Below are positions 12,130 to 26,058 of a stretch of 64,000 nt of DNA, one piece after another. Position 1 is the stretch's first letter. Every line of letters starts with the position of its first letter. A program made the translations under genes and the position numbers. Source of the stretch: Polydactylus sextarius (lineage: Eukaryota > Chordata > Actinopteri > Polynemidae); assembly GCA_016801845.1 (NCBI GenBank), contig CM028926.1, positions 9,894,501 to 9,958,500 of the forward strand. Direction: 5' to 3'. The notes beneath the pieces were generated by a model. That model did not search any database. It worked only from the letters and a program-made list of their open reading frames with translations, and had not been told where the DNA came from.

Positions 12130-14483
12130 CTTTTTTTGTGTGTGTGTATAAAGATTTATTTCCACTGGAAAACACTTCAGGTGTTTCCTGTATTTATGTG
12201 AACGCTGCTCTCTTGTCCTTGAAACCTCCTCTTCTCAACACCAAGAGGGACGTTACGGCTCCAATCTGGTTGCGACGATGACGACTTTTACTCCCTGGAG
12301 GTGAAAAAAAAAAGAGTAAAAGTTAATCCAAGTGGTGATTAAAGTTTGCCACAACGTAGAGTAAAGGATGTGGAATCTGGAGAAGAAAGAAATAGTTTGC
12401 CAAGTATTGTCAGAGCATGCCTGGAAAAAGTTGGTGCTCACACTGGAAAACTTGCAAACCCAACCCTGCGTTAGGATTCGCTCATTTCTTTTTAATGAAA
12501 TGAGTAAGACATTCCTCTTGTCCCCTGCAGTTCCTCTCAGTGGAACATGAAATACGTGCAAGACTCAATTGTTCATGTAAGGAAAAAGACGTCTTAAGAG
12601 CGAGTCTATACATGGAAAAGCAAGATTTAACCCCTCGGGGTAATCACCAAACAGTGGATTAAGATTAAGAGTTTGACATGCACCAACAGACTGTAACTTA
12701 TCTGTGAAGATTAAAAAAAAAAAAACATTTCTGCCCAGAGGAGAGAGAGAGAGAGAAAGAGGCAACAAAGTACTGACATGTCACAAGATCAGCGTGCAAG
12801 CAGCTCTGGTCAAAATGGCGAAGAATGGAAAATTTACAAGAGAGACATTAAATATGATTTAAAATTAAAAAAAAAAAAGCTGAGACATGCGTTTAAAGGT
12901 GATTTAAAGGTTTCTTGTCATAATTAAAGCTCTGGGATCAATGTGTGAAAGTTTAAGAGGATGGTGGAAAAAAAAAATGCCTTGTGGGATTTGTGCACCA
13001 CAGTTGCAACAGAGTTGAGACTAAAGAGGAAACAAGACGAGTATCATGGGAATATTACGATAGATAATGAAGAAATGATAAGTTTATAGAATTAATTAAA
13101 AGCTTTGCAATCTGGATAAATAAAAGAGGATATATACATACATATATATAATATATATATATGTATGTAAAGAGAAATATTTACCACGTTACACAGGATT
13201 TCTTCAGGCACCTCTCTCTCTCTCAGTGCTGCTTTGCCCTCTGGAGTTTGGAAAATATTTTGACTTGAGGAGACAAACAGTGAGTGTGTTGGAGGAGCTG
13301 CAGCTACATGTATGGGTGTACCTCTGACAGCAAATAGAAAACCCTCAGTGTGGCGAGATTATAGAAGATCCTTCTTCTTTTTTCTTCTTCTTTTTCTTCT
13401 CCAGGGTTTAATGCATTTCAGATGAGCTCCAGATTTGGCAGGGAATCCTCACTCTTTACTTGCTGAGACCGAGAGAAGAGCACAGGGCAAATAAAACTCA
13501 GATAAACAGACTGAGGCGAACTTTTCTCTCTCTCTCCGTTCGTTTCTCTGCAGATTTAACGCACCTCCTCTTTCAGGGATGCCTGGCAACGCAGTGGGCA
13601 GCACTAACACTAACACAGGGATGAGCTGGGCTGTGGCCAGAGGGTGTGGACGTGGAGGAGGAGGGAGTCTGAATAGATAATTTGGGTGGAGCCCCTTTTC
13701 TTTTTTTCTCCTCTCTCCCTCTCTCTCCTCAACATGACACAACCTCAGTGTCCCTTATGAATATTTAAAACGATAAACAAAACCATTTGCTCCACATTTT
13801 ACCCCCTCCGTTTTTTTTTTATTTTACTGTAACACATCACACATCTACGTTTTCCTTCCTCTCTCTTGCTCCTCCCAAACTCTGCCAACCCTCCAGGCAA
13901 CGGAGAACACAAACGACGCGCTCTAAACTTTTTTTTTTTTTTTTTTTCCATTTCCACATGCACCACCTGCTGGCTGCCTGACGGAGAACACGCCCCGTCC
14001 TCCGTCCTCCATCATCATTAGTCACCGAAACATGATCAAGAGTCAAAACCACTGAACACAAATGACTAAACAACGTGCAATGTTTCATAAAAGAAGCAAG
14101 GTTTAATTTACAGTTTTACTAAATGTACATTTCTTTTTAAAAAGTGTCATTATACACAATAAATACAATACAAAATTAATCTGTAATACTATACTTCAAA
14201 TTCTCTCACTGTCTTTTGTACATTATTATTGTTCCTTTTTTCTTTTTTTTCCATTTCAATGCTTGTGCTGTGTTTGTGTTTGAATTGTCCACCAGGCTTT
14301 TTAAAAAAAATTAAACAAAAAATAAACAACAACAACACACACAAACACACGAGGCAGAAATATGAAATAAACACGACTGAAAACTGAAAACGCAGAAAGT
14401 CAACAGTTAAAACCGGCCTGCCCCCTGCTGACTAAAATGCATAAAGTCCCAACCTGAACCCGGCATCAGAAGTAACCAGAGGG

Positions 14484-14484
<1 letters not shown>

Positions 14485-14522
<38 letters not shown>
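14485..14522. repeat. (TG)n microsatellite
   Basis: About 19 TG units in the presumed bicra 3' UTR or flank. Confidence 0.9.
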
Positions 14523-14523
<1 letters not shown>

Positions 14524-14685
14524 AAGCGTCGTTTAAAAACAAAATTCATTTGACGAGAAGATGAAGCGAGAAAATCATGTTCTTTGTTTCTCCGTCTTTG
14601 ATGATTCGAAGCTACGAAGAAAAATTCTCTTCAAACGTGTTTTGACTTTGAACTAAACGTGTTGTTTTAGTGTGAAACGCAGGCG

Positions 14686-14686
<1 letters not shown>

Positions 14687-14725
<39 letters not shown>
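14687..14725. repeat. (GT)n microsatellite
   Basis: About 19 GT units, 165 bp from the preceding TG array. Confidence 0.9.
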
Positions 14726-14728
<3 letters not shown>

Positions 14729-15438
14729 GGAGGTCGAGGCTACATTATTATGTTTAATGTCTAAAGTAATTTATTCTTGATAATGACGTGGATGTGTGTG
14801 TGGCGGCATTCACTACCTTTATGATAAGGAAGACACTGTGTGTGTGTGTGTGTTATGACCTTTTTACAGCATGAACCTGGTTGTAATCTCTTTAGCTTCT
14901 CAGCTGTTGCAGGTTTAAAAAAAAAAAAAAAACAATAACTAAAAGGTTGTTGTCTTCTGAACAAGCTGCCTAATGCTGAACCGTCGTGGCCACATGAAGA
15001 GGAATGTATGAATAATGACTGAGAAAGAAGAAAGTGACACAAAGAAAGAAAAGAAATGAAGATATATAGAGAGAGTGTGAACAGGAACCGCTGACAGTTT
15101 TGTCTTTTTTTCTTGAGCTTGGCTGACAGAACACGTACAAAAAAAAAACAAAAAAACAAAATGACGTCGTTGTGACAGTTTTAACCTTTCGACCTCAGGC
15201 TGTAAATGACAAAAAGAAATGTCTGGACAATTCAAATGGACAAACAAAGCCAACACAGCTTGGCAGAGTAGTACAGTGATACTGTTTTCACAGTGCCCCC
15301 CTCCCCTCCCCTCCCCGTCCCCTCCTCACGTCTCTTCATTTTCCCACCACTGCCTCCGATTCAGTCTCAGTCCCTCGCCCTCGTCGCCTCCTCCTCCTCC
15401 CTTCCTCCTCGTCAGTCCGGCCTGAGGCTGAGGGGCTG

Positions 15439-18400
15439 TTATCTGCTTTGAGTCTGGGGCACCAGGCTGCCGTTGTGGCCGCGGCCACCGACCTGAGGGT
15501 GCTGGGCCAAAGACGAGGACGAGGAAGCGGAGGAAGGGGGCGGGACCGAGGGTCTGTGTGACGAAGCTGCCGAGCCTCCTGGGCGCTGGCTTTGGTGTTG
15601 GTGGGACCTGCTGTTGCCCCCTTTAATGTGGTGCCCGCGGGCCGAGGGCTCCTGCTGCAGGTTGAGGATGCTGTCGATGGCGCACTGCAGGTGCTCGTTC
15701 AGAGAGTCGTCCAGGGGGCTGCCGCTCGAGAAGCTGGCGTTATCCATGTCGGGGGAGTCTGATTTGCAGCGTTTGGCAGGAAGCAAAGAGTCTCGTGTGA
15801 AGGAGGACTCTGGAGAGGGAGGCCCAGGTGCATGCTGGTCCATTCTGAATGTCCCACCGACCCGGTGTCGATTTTTTCCACTCACCCTCTTGTATTTACT
15901 TACATCTGTCTCTTGGTCTATGTGCTCCTCCGCTCTCTCCTTTGTTCCTTCCTTGTCGTGGAGCTGAGGGAGATGGTGTTGCGTGGTTTTGATACCACGG
16001 TTGAACACTTCGTCCACTTTGTCCAGCCCCTGCATCGCGCTCCCTAAATGTCCCCTTTCGTGGCTCGACTCCGTGTGAGAGAGCGACGCTTCCCTGCCTC
16101 GTTTCTCCACCTTCACGCTGGCTATCACTGTCCGCTCTGAGGGAGGAGACGAGGCTTCGTGCCTCGGTGGCGGTGGCGGCGGTGGTGGCGACGGCGTGGG
16201 TCTGGGGTAGGATAAACTCTCGTCTCCTCCTCCCCCCGGGACGCCGGGTCTGACCCGCGGACTGATATTTTCTCGATAGGTTTTTCGAAGAGGGAGGCGG
16301 CAGGTCGTCGGCGAGGGACTGGCAGTGGAGGCGGGGTTGTGTTTGACCCCGCTCATGTCGTGATGATCCAACGTCCCGTTCATTTGAGTAGAAGAAGAGG
16401 ACGACGACGACCAAGTGTGAGAGGAAGAGGTAGAGGAAGATGGCGCTACATTGAGGGGGAGGTTACCTCTCAGCGTCGGGTTACACTGAGTGGTTGCTGT
16501 GACCGATGAGGCAGAAGCAGCAGTGCATACGGGGGACTGAGTCCTGATGACTGTGGTGGGTGGAGTCGATAAAGGGTGGGACTTTGGATGCAGAGCAGCA
16601 GCTTCAGACTGAGGCTGAGTCTGAGTTAAGGACTGGCTGCTCTGCTGAGGCTGAGGCGTGTGCACCGGGTCTAAGGCAGTGTTGTGGACCACCTTACTGA
16701 ACCCCGTCTGATCCTGTTTGATCTTCAGCTTCAAGCCGATTCTCCTGCGAGCCTCGTAGGTCTTGATGGGTGGTTTGCTGGTTCTCTGCGGGAGAGCGTC
16801 GTCGTCGTCGGCTGCTGCTGCTGCTTGAGAGTTGAAGGACGAGGAGGAGAAAGAGGATGATGATGGAGCTCGACTGAAGGAGGAGGAGCTCTGGCTCGAA
16901 TGTTCGGGCACCAGCTTGGTGGCTGCAGCAGCGGCAGCTAGAGGAGGTGGTGGTGGGCAGCTGCTGGACCAGGACACGGAGGCTCCACCTCCTCCGTGCT
17001 TTATCACCAGCTTGGTTGGAGGGAACGGGGAGGCAGAGGTGGTGGTGGGAGGAGCAGAAGGAGGAGGAGCAGGAGCTGCAGCAGCTGGAGGTGGAGCTGG
17101 AACTGGAGCAGGAGGAGGAGGAGGATTTGGGGTGATGTTTGGATGAGGGGTAGGAACAGGAACGGGGATGGGGGCAGGAGCAGGAGCAGCAGGAGCTGGA
17201 GCTGGAACGGGAGCAGCTACACCTCCGCCTCCGCTCACTGAGGTGTAGTCAGCAGACGAGGATTTCTCTTGGGATAAAACTACACTCTCCAACATGCGTG
17301 CGTTTGCTACAAACTCCTCTGCAGAAAGAAATAAACAGAATTTCATCATCAACATGCACATAAAAACAAAGATACAACATTTATTTTTAATTTATGACAG
17401 ACGGCGACGTCATACCTGGTCTCTCCTTGGCCAAAATCCTGTCCTGACTCAGTGCAATCTTCTCCTCTTGGATAAACATGCGATCAATCATCACCATCTC
17501 TGCCGAGGGGCCCAGTCTCTGCTCATGTTCAAACGGCAACAAACACATCAGTTCAATATCAATCCAAGACAACGGAGACGACAGAAACGCGCATGAGGAG
17601 AATCCTAGTTTATAAAACTTACTTTCGACTCAGCAAAGAGCAAGTAACGATATTTATCCAGCATGGCCTGGGTCCGTTTCAGCAGCTGGCAGGAGACCCT
17701 CTCAAATTCATCATCCACTACGAACGAGAGAAAACGCTGATGAGTCTTAAACTTTATGGAAAAAGGGATAATGACCTGAACATCACTACACTACAGTACT
17801 TTACCTCTTTGATAGTCTTGAGAAGAGTTGGCAGTTCCCTGGTAGAGATGGTAAGGCAGCAGTCTGTGCAGTGTGTCCTCAAAAGAGTGGAAAGGAGCAC
17901 TGTAGTTTGGGTGAAGCACTGAACCCTGCTGTTTCCTCAGCTGTTCCAGCATCCTGCAGTGACGTGATGTGACGTATTAAAACAATAAAACCCTCTTCAC
18001 ATTTTCAGACAAGTTAAAATAACAATTAAAACATCTATGGGACAAACCTGGCTTCTTTGCTGGGCTCTGCGCTGAAAGGCATCTTCACTGTTGTTGTCTA
18101 AAAGCAACAAAACCACAAATTAAAACCTTCAGATTGACGTTTTTTTTTGTGGTTGTTACAATCAAGTGAAGCTGCTTTTACCTGAGTTTGTGCTGGAGCT
18201 GGAGGCTGTGGAGCAGGCATTTGAGTCACACTAGCTCCTAACACCTGTATCTGCATCCCACCTTTCCCTAGAGTCATCCCTCCGACCGAGCTGATCACTC
18301 CTGGCTTTGGCTGAACCTGTAGAAACATTTAGAGATTTTAATCCCTGAGAATATGTACAGAGGTCAGAAGTCTGGGAGCGAAGACCGGAAAGTATTTCGG

Positions 18401-21400
18401 AAAATGGTGGAAACGGTTGTAGATGTATTTGAGGATAACTGTTTAAAGATGCTGGAGTAAAATGTGACGTTGTTGAATTATTTGATGACATATTCAGACA
18501 TTTATTCCTGTTTATTCTCAGCAATATGTTTCTCACCTCTTAACTGTCTCTAAAGATCTGATACTAATTTAGTTTTACTTCTTTTTTGCATCTTGATGTG
18601 TGATTTGTTTGAAACAACTTTAGTTTGACCCGGATTAGTGATGTTTTCTACCTGTGCAGGCTGGGTAAGGCTGGCAGGAGTGACAGTCTGATTCACCATT
18701 GCTCCAGCTGGCCCTTGGGCTCCTGAGAAAACCTGTAAGTCACTTGATGCTAAAATTAAAGAAATAAATGATTAGAAACAGGGGGAAAAAAAGGTTAAAT
18801 GTTTAATGCTGCATCATTAAATCATGTCTTACCTGTAGCAGGAGTTTTGACGAGCACTGACGTCGGCTGCAGCACGGAGGGAGGCTGAGCGGGGGCACCG
18901 GTGCTGGCTGTCGACGCGATCAGAACTTTATCAACAGACACTTCTTGCTGGGAGCTGAACTGACTGGAGGCTTGAGGCTGAGGAGGCTGCTTGGCCTGTT
19001 GGATGATGTTCTGCTGGACCTGAAAACACATCATTCCTCATTTGCAATTTCAATCTGATAACAACAGTACGTCCTGCTACTAGACACAGTAGTTTCTATG
19101 AAGGAGGATTTTAACGTGACTCTACCTGGTGCAGCTTATCCATCAGCTGTTTCTGCTGAGGCGAAGGCTGCGTGATGCCCGACAGCGTCTGGATTTGTGC
19201 TCCTACAACTTGCAGCTGATGCTGTTGCTCTGGTGTCAGGCCCTGGATCGGAACCTGTGTTTTCACTACAGCAGCAGCAGATGTGCTGACAGGAGGCGCG
19301 GTAAACTGGTGCTGTGCAGGTGGTGCAGGTGGAGGCTTAGGTGACTGTGACATTGGAGGCATTTCTTGTTGATAGGAGGCAGGCTGAGAGGCCGGTCGGG
19401 TCTGAGGCTGAAGCTGAACTTGAATGTGCGTCGGCTGCGGTTGAGGAGCCGGTTGGGGAGATTCTGAGATTTGGTTGTGGACTATGAAGAGCGGAGGGTG
19501 AGATGAGGGCGTGCAGGAGCGAGACGGGGTTTGAGATTGTGGAGGAGGTTGAGAGGGAGGACGAGACTGCTGCTGATGAAGCGGCGACTGGATCTGTTGG
19601 CTCAGGGTGAGAGGAGACTGGGAAGGCTGGGGGCTGTCGGACACCGGGGGCGCCGCAGCGTGAGTGGTCAAGGCCGTTGACGGGGACATGCCCTGGATCT
19701 TCAGGGGCTGCGGATGTCCACTGGAGGGTACCTGAAGAAGTGCAGTTAAAATATATTGATATCAGTCTCTGATTCAAGAGCGGAAACGATGTTTGAGAAA
19801 ATTTGAGGAGGAAAATCGGGAGGAATTAAGCACAAAAAGTTCTACATGCACACCGATTATTGAGTAAATGTGATTCTAGTTTACGATTCAAGATTTGATT
19901 CGCTACAAACAAAAAACAGGGCTGGGCGATATGACTACGTCACAATCTGCTCAGCATCAATATTTGTGACAATGATGATGATTTTCCCCAAATACATGTA
20001 CATTTAAATTGAAAATCTTTAAATAAAACTATTGAATTATCGCCCAACCGCTGTACAGAAATCACACAAAACAACACAAAAGCAAAAGTGTTAGATTTAA
20101 ACATTGAGTCGCTGCTGAAGTCAAAGTAGTAGACGTAATTTTTCTAGCGTTTACGAGGGATTACGCACACACACAACAAAGGAGCAATGATCATTTGGTG
20201 AGACGGAAAAAAATAAACAAAACAAAACAAACAAAAAAAAAAAACAGTGGACAAAAGCAGGAGGAAGTTGAGATCTGCGGGTCTGTGATGTGGTAAGTAG
20301 TCGGTGATCTGAGGGAGACACTTCAGGGACTTTAGAGGAGCAGGGATGTAATTTTTTTTTGTGGTTTTTGGGGGAAATCATTAAACTGGTCAGACTCTGG
20401 GATTATAAGTGATCTAAATGAGAAGTGCAAGTTGGAGAGGTGAGGATTGATTGATTAATTGATTGGTAAATGATTAGTGATGCTGCTGATGAAGGTGAGT
20501 TGATTGAGTTTGTGTTAATAAAAGTGAAGATGATGCGTTTGGAGCTTTTTCTGTTAAAAGCATGAGCATGAGTTTTGTATTTTGTTAAAATAAAAAGTTA
20601 AAATGATTGAAAAAAAATGATAAATGTTAACAAATGAATGATTAATAGTCTCAAAAATATTTTTAAAAAATAATAAAAAATACATATGATCATGCTTTTA
20701 CGTGTAATGAAGCGATGTTGGAGACGCACAGAAGCTGCAAGCGAGCAGGAGTTAGAGCCATGAAAGCCATGAGAGGAAGAGAGAGCAGTGATGGATAAAG
20801 AGGGAAGATACCCTAACATTGTGGCGGCAGCAGCAGCAACAAGTGGGTGGGGCTTTAACATAAAGTGGGAGGGAGGTGGGGGGGCATTTCGTTTCTACCT
20901 GCGTTACCATTGGTGTCATGTGGGAGGGGCCGGGGGAAGGACTGTGGCTCTGACCCACCCAAGAGTCAGTTAATTGGCTGTCATGGACAGCAGGGGCCAG
21001 AGCAGTGATGCTGTTGCTGCTGACGATTACAGACGCTGGTACGCCCACAGAGGGGGTTGACCCATTCTCTGTTTGGTGGTGCTGCTCCTGATAGGGTTAC
21101 ATTTACCATTTCAAGGAAGGAGGAAGGGAAGGGGTAAGAGGAAGGGGTGGGGGTGGGAGTAAAATAGTTAACCAAAGAGGTCAGACCAAGATATCACTCC
21201 GTGCATGTTATTATTTTATTTTTATTTCTTTTAAAAAAAAAGACAATGTTAACTGTGCACAATTAAACCAAAAACGTGTAAAGATGGAAACACCGACCTG
21301 GTGCAGGAACATGTGAAGAGAGTCCTGGCTCAGGATCATGCTGGAGCCCTGGTTGGTGAGAAGTAACCTCCCTGGACTGTGCTGAGCCTGAGGGGGGACC

Positions 21401-24400
21401 AGCCCCACCGCTGTGACAGAAGAAGTGGTGGACACAGACATGGACGGAGAAGAGGAGGGTACTGAGATAGACACAGATGACGCCGGCTGCATGGTGAGGA
21501 TAGAGGGCTGGGGTATGTGCTGCTGCTGCTGAGGAGGAGGAGGAGGATGAGCGACCTGGTCTGTGGAGCTACCCAGGACAGTCACACACTCTCCGGGTTG
21601 GCCTTGAGCCATGGTCGCTGCTCCCGTGCTGCTGCTGCTGTTGTTGTTGTTGTTGGTGGGGACTCCACCTGGCTGAGGCTGCAGGGCCGGTTGGATAGTA
21701 ACCGCCGGGCTCAGCCCCTCCACTTGACTCAACATGGTTAGGGAGTTCTGGATCGGCATGCCCTGTATGACTGTCTGGGCATGACCTGAGACGGTGTGGG
21801 TCTGCGTCTGGCTTTGAGTCTGAGCCAAAGAGACCGGCATTTGAAAGAGGGTGGGTGTGCCCATCTGGCCTGGCTGAAGCTGAATGGGTCCGGAGAGGAT
21901 GTGAGCACCTCCCGGACCCTGTGAAGTCAACACCTGACCCAAATTGATGTTCTGGTTTGCAGTTAAAATCTGGTTTGCAATGAGCTGTCCACCAGGACCC
22001 TGGCTGGTTATGATGTGGCCCCCAGCGTGCTGGGCCAGGAGCCCACCTGCCTGTAGCTGTGGCAGGACAAACTGGTGGTTCTGACCTTGCAGAACTGTCT
22101 GAGGAGGGAGAACGATGCTGCCTGATTGGTTTAACAAGTGTACACTGAGGGGCTTGCCAGATGGTTGTGCTGTTTGTTGCTTGAACAGGGTTTGTTGAAA
22201 CTGAGGGCCTTGTGTCGTGGCTTGAGTACTCAGGACAACATTCGATCCTGGCTTTCCCGTTAGGAAGGCTACATTCTGAGCAGCAGAAACTGGAATTTGT
22301 TGCAGCCCCAAAGCCTTGTGGGCGTCATTTTGCAGAGGTTGGGGTGCTGGCTGTGGCTGCTGCTGTTGTTGTTGTTTGAAGAGTTTCGGTTGGATGGCTC
22401 CCCCCTGGGGGGGTTTAGGCTGTATGGGTGTTGGTGTGCGTTGGATGATCACGTTCTGCATGATTTGGCCTTGAGTTTGTGTCTGGGGTCCGATTCCTGA
22501 ACTTAGAGGGTTGCTGCCGAAGCCCACGAGCCCAGCAGGAGCAGTCATTGTACCGCCACTGCTGCTGTTCGTGCTGCTGACACAAACAGCCGGTCCATTT
22601 AAAGCTGGAGATCCCAAAGTGGCTTTGTTACCTTGGATCAGAAGTCCACCTCCTGAGCCTCCGAGCCCCGCCTGAGAACCAGCACCTGAAACCTCTGGCC
22701 CAGACTGGTGCAGCTGGTAACCACCCATGGCTTTAGCCAGGATCGGCTGCCCAGACTGATTGATAGTCATGACTGTGGGCTGACCCACAACCTGAATCTG
22801 TCCGATACCCAAATGTCCAGACTGACTCCCGTTAGGAAGAGCTTGGAGACTTGAAATGGGTTGAAGCGTCACATTTCCCAGGCCGACCTGCTGCATAAAC
22901 GGCTGAACGCTAATGGCCTTGTTCATGACCTGGGACTGGAGCTGAAGGCCCTGCTGCGCGAGCACTGACCCCAGCATGTCAGCCGTTGTGGCGTTGGGTG
23001 GAGTAGCGGTGGTGTTCGGAGCTGAACCGGGGAAAATCGCTGTTGCTGCTCCCCCAACGCCGACGCCTATGCCTACACCGACAGCAGCGCCTGCAGCCCC
23101 AGAGAGGCTGGCATCAGGCAGCGTCTGAACCACCTGCGTGAGGCCTGGAATCCCAAAGGAGCCCAGGTCCAGTTCAGCCTCTGCCTCCTGTAAGCTTTGC
23201 TCTGTGATGTTGGCTTCAGCCAAACTCTGCTGCAGGATGTCACATGGCTCGTGATTCGTCCCGATGCCATTGCTCCCGCCTTCACCACCTGGGGATTCTC
23301 CCAAGATGTCTTCATCCTCCAGGAAGTCCAGGTCAACACTGACTCTGGGTAAACCTGTCGGCTCATTGGCCGACAGCTGGACTGCAGGCTGGACCTCTGG
23401 AACATGGCCCTTAAAGGAAACGGAAAGAAGTGAAAACAGGTAATTTTTAAATCTTAAACAGCTAGATCTAGATCTAGATGTGATGGCGAGGTGTGTAACA
23501 AGAGTTAGCACAGAACTGCAGACATGAAAACCCCACAAAATCTCTGTCACGTTGCAGCAAATCAAAGCTTTTAAAGGTGTAGGTGTGTTAGTGGAAAAGG
23601 GAGGGTATTTGGAGATGCATGCTACACAGACGCACAGAAAAAAAGGAGGAGGAGGAGGAGGATTGGGGGATTTTACTCACCCCAGTGGTAGAGAAGAACG
23701 AGCTGGAGGGGTCACTCGAACCATCCAAAAGGTCGTCAGTGTCCAACTACAGACACACCCACCCAGGATAGGACAGACAGAAACCAAAGGCACCCAAACC
23801 AGCAGGCAAAAGCCACCAGGACAGAGAAACATACAGACCATCAAACAGAGGAGGAGGGCAAGGGAAAAAGGACAGAACACAGTCCAGAGAACCCAGATTG
23901 TAAAGAACCAGCAAAAAGAAAAAGCGATAGGGGGCCAAAATGATAGGAATAACACAGAGTCGGGAAGCGTTAGTATTAGCAATTCTCATTTTGTTAATTA
24001 GGCTCATAAAGAAGTGGGGAAGGCAGGCTTAAATAATAAATAGTGCAATCAAAAAGATAAAAAAAAAATAAAGCAAAGACAACCATTAAGCAGAGAAAGC
24101 AGTAAAAAGTAAATGAAAACGGTGAAGGGGTCGTGGGTGTCACGGTACATCAACATGTAATCTGGAAGTGACTTTAATATGAAGTCACACAAGCTCCTAA
24201 ACTAAAATAGACACAATAAAAACTCTTTATCGCATCAATTACAAACCCGTTTAAAAAAAAAAAAAAAAAAAAAAAAAAGGAAATCACAAGTCTCACAGAT
24301 GTGACTTGTTGATTTTTTTTTCCACCCTATCGTACTCACATGGGTCTCAGATCCATGAAGAAAGTCATTGAGAGCTTCTGGGTCACTGAAGGAGAAAATA

Positions 24401-24538
24401 ATGTTATTTCACAAGAGGACGAAACAGACGACTGAACGGTTTTATCATAATATCAAACTGATGTTGCAATATATTCATTTTGTCAACAACAACTTACCAA
24501 ATTACATCTAGAAGGCACCTGCCGTCTTCATCATCCAT
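15439..24538 (-). CDS. bicra: BRD4-interacting chromatin-remodelling complex-associated protein (GLTSCR1)
   Basis: BICRA is the defining scaffold subunit of the non-canonical BAF (ncBAF/GBAF) SWI/SNF complex with BRD9. Fourteen coding exons: 24538-24498, 24385-24340, 23746-23681, 23409-21298, 21087-20908, 19731-19126, 19019-18833, 18749-18652, 18316-18182, 18097-18048, 17953-17805, 17717-17623, 17518-17416 and 17318-15439. They total 5748 nt, giving 1915 residues (human about 1560). The conserved N terminus is MDDEDGRCLLDVI, followed by SVDLDFLEDEDILGE and CDILQQSLAEANITEQSL. A Q/P/S-rich low-complexity middle follows, including a 704-codon exon. The GLTSCR domain is at about residues 1174-1275 (QGSVLHPNY, HRLLPYHLYQG, PSAEMVMIDRMFIQEEK). 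The C-terminal blocks are PPIKTYEARRRIGLKLKIKQ, LPLRKTYREN and AIDSILNLQQ. The extra length comes from low-complexity expansion, mainly in the last exon. A non-coding first exon probably lies at 26059-26170. Confidence 0.95.
19917..20053. mobile_element. Short non-autonomous DNA element (MITE) with CAG...CTG termini
   Basis: A 137-bp segment inside a bicra intron begins CAGGGCTGGGCGATAT and ends TTATCGCCCAACCGCTG. The ends are imperfect inverted repeats sharing the TGGGCGATA core. The interior is AT-rich and non-coding. The termini match a 'gggctgggcgata' repeat type that I recall as widespread in fish genomes and assign, tentatively, to hAT-like MITEs. No clean 8-bp target-site duplication is visible, so the copy is old. 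Confidence 0.6.
24253..24278. repeat. Poly-A tract (A26) in a bicra intron
   Basis: An A homopolymer of about 26 bases between the coding exons at 23681-23746 and 24340-24385. Confidence 0.85.
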
Positions 24539-24542
24539 GACA

Positions 24543-26058
24543 ACTGTGAATAAAAACAGAAAAAAAAGACGTCTGAGTAAATTTAAACAACGTTGTGATT
24601 TATTTATTAACTCTATGGGCAGGATTTTTACTCTTTTAACAAATAATAATCAAAAATAAACTTGATTATTTCAACATTGTTGTGATATAATAAACTTATT
24701 ACTGCTTTATTGCTGAATTACACACTGTGGGTAATTAGAAAATGTGTTATAAGGTTAATAACTGTGGTACAAGTCCTTTTATGGTATTGTTATAAAAATA
24801 CTGACTTTATAAAAAAACTGTTATTACACAATTAAATGTGTAACAGTTGGGTTACATTATGACTAATGGCTCCAAACATTACATCACCAATTGTTGTCAA
24901 AACTTCTAGTTACTGTGACTTTAAAAAAAATAAAACTTAATGATAATTACAATTAAGATTTTTTTAAATTAAGAGAATAAAAGTTTGTATCCTCATTTAA
25001 ACGCCATGTTAGATTTTTTCTTTAAAGATATAAATAAATATATAAATATCTATTTATAAGTAACGCATCTATTGTTATGGAAACAGAAAGAGATAAATCA
25101 ACGTTTCTATTCGCTTTTACACCGAGAAACAGCGGATTGATAATAGACAACAAACTGAAAACGCGCGGTTTTCACACACACACAGAAACTGGAAAGATTT
25201 AAGAGAGAGTGCGGACTGATGCTGAATTTAACCACCAAGTCTGAACGACAACAACACTACTTCCACTCACGCAATCACAACAAAACGTTAAATAATAAAA
25301 GCAAACATAAATAAAGAGGTTATGGCTGTGATTTGAGGATGTATCCCCCGGTAGTTGCCGCTCTAAAAAGGTAGCGGATCGTAGCCATTACTCGGTCAGA
25401 ACAGAGCCAGTGCGCAGGATATGAATGGAGACGCTGCAAGCTGCTAGCTACATGCTAGCTGGTGTTTTCAAAGAGCTTTTCATGCATATTTTACCGATTC
25501 GTTAAAACGCGTGTTATCTAACCACAACACGATCGAGTTAAGACTTTATTTTAATAAAACGTTTAAATTCAAAAGCCCTTTTTACCTCCGCTTCCAACGT
25601 TTTGATGCATCTAGGTTGAATTTCGTTAGCCTAGCTAGCTAGCATGCTAAGCCAACAAGCTATCAACAATATTCAGACGTACGGCTAGCTTGAAGCCTTT
25701 GACATTCAAAACAAACCACCGACTGACACACTTTAAACACTCGTTTTGTACGGGGGCACCTCGATTCGACTAATAAAAGGCAGCATTGTTTGATTAGAGG
25801 TGTAAACGTAATTGCGTAGCGAGCTATCTGTCTCTCCTTGCAAGCAAAATATGAGTTAATGTTGGAATACTCTTGGATGAGGGGGGTATGCTTGGGAATT
25901 CGGTGGAAAATGACAATGTTTGCCGGGTGGTGCAGCAATGTGGCGTTACGATTGCGTTAGCGGTGCAGTTTGCGGGTTGTCCGCAATACGTAAATGCTGC
26001 AGGTTTATTAGAGTTACACGGATAAATAAAGAAAAATGCAGTTTTATAACAAACTCAC
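24543..26058 (-). other. bicra first intron
   Basis: The start codon lies 5 bp inside an exon whose acceptor is TTATTCACAG (- strand, exon edge 24543). The intron runs back to a strong donor at about 26058 (CTCGG then GTGAGTTT). It contains GCTAGC/GTTAGC clusters at 25442-25460 and 25625-25661 and is otherwise AT-rich without coding potential. Confidence 0.5.

Larger units (their letters stand above)
12130..15438. other. ehd2 5' flank and bicra 3' UTR
   Basis: No coding exon is supported. Near 12294, on the - strand, a long pyrimidine tract ends in CAG; this could be the acceptor of the exon holding the ehd2 start codon. The right half (about 14090-15438) is probably bicra 3' UTR. Microsatellites lie at 14485-14522 and 14687-14725, an AT palindrome-like (TA)n block near 13135-13165, and several A/T runs elsewhere. 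Confidence 0.4.

Noticed and set aside
16832..17241. Several Gly/Glu/Trp-rich + strand frames opposite the bicra last exon
   Set aside because: They mirror the Pro/Ala/Ser-rich bicra coding sequence and have no independent support.
23552..24001. 149-codon + strand frame across a bicra intron
   Set aside because: It is low-complexity sequence overlapping the well-supported antisense bicra exon at 23681-23746.
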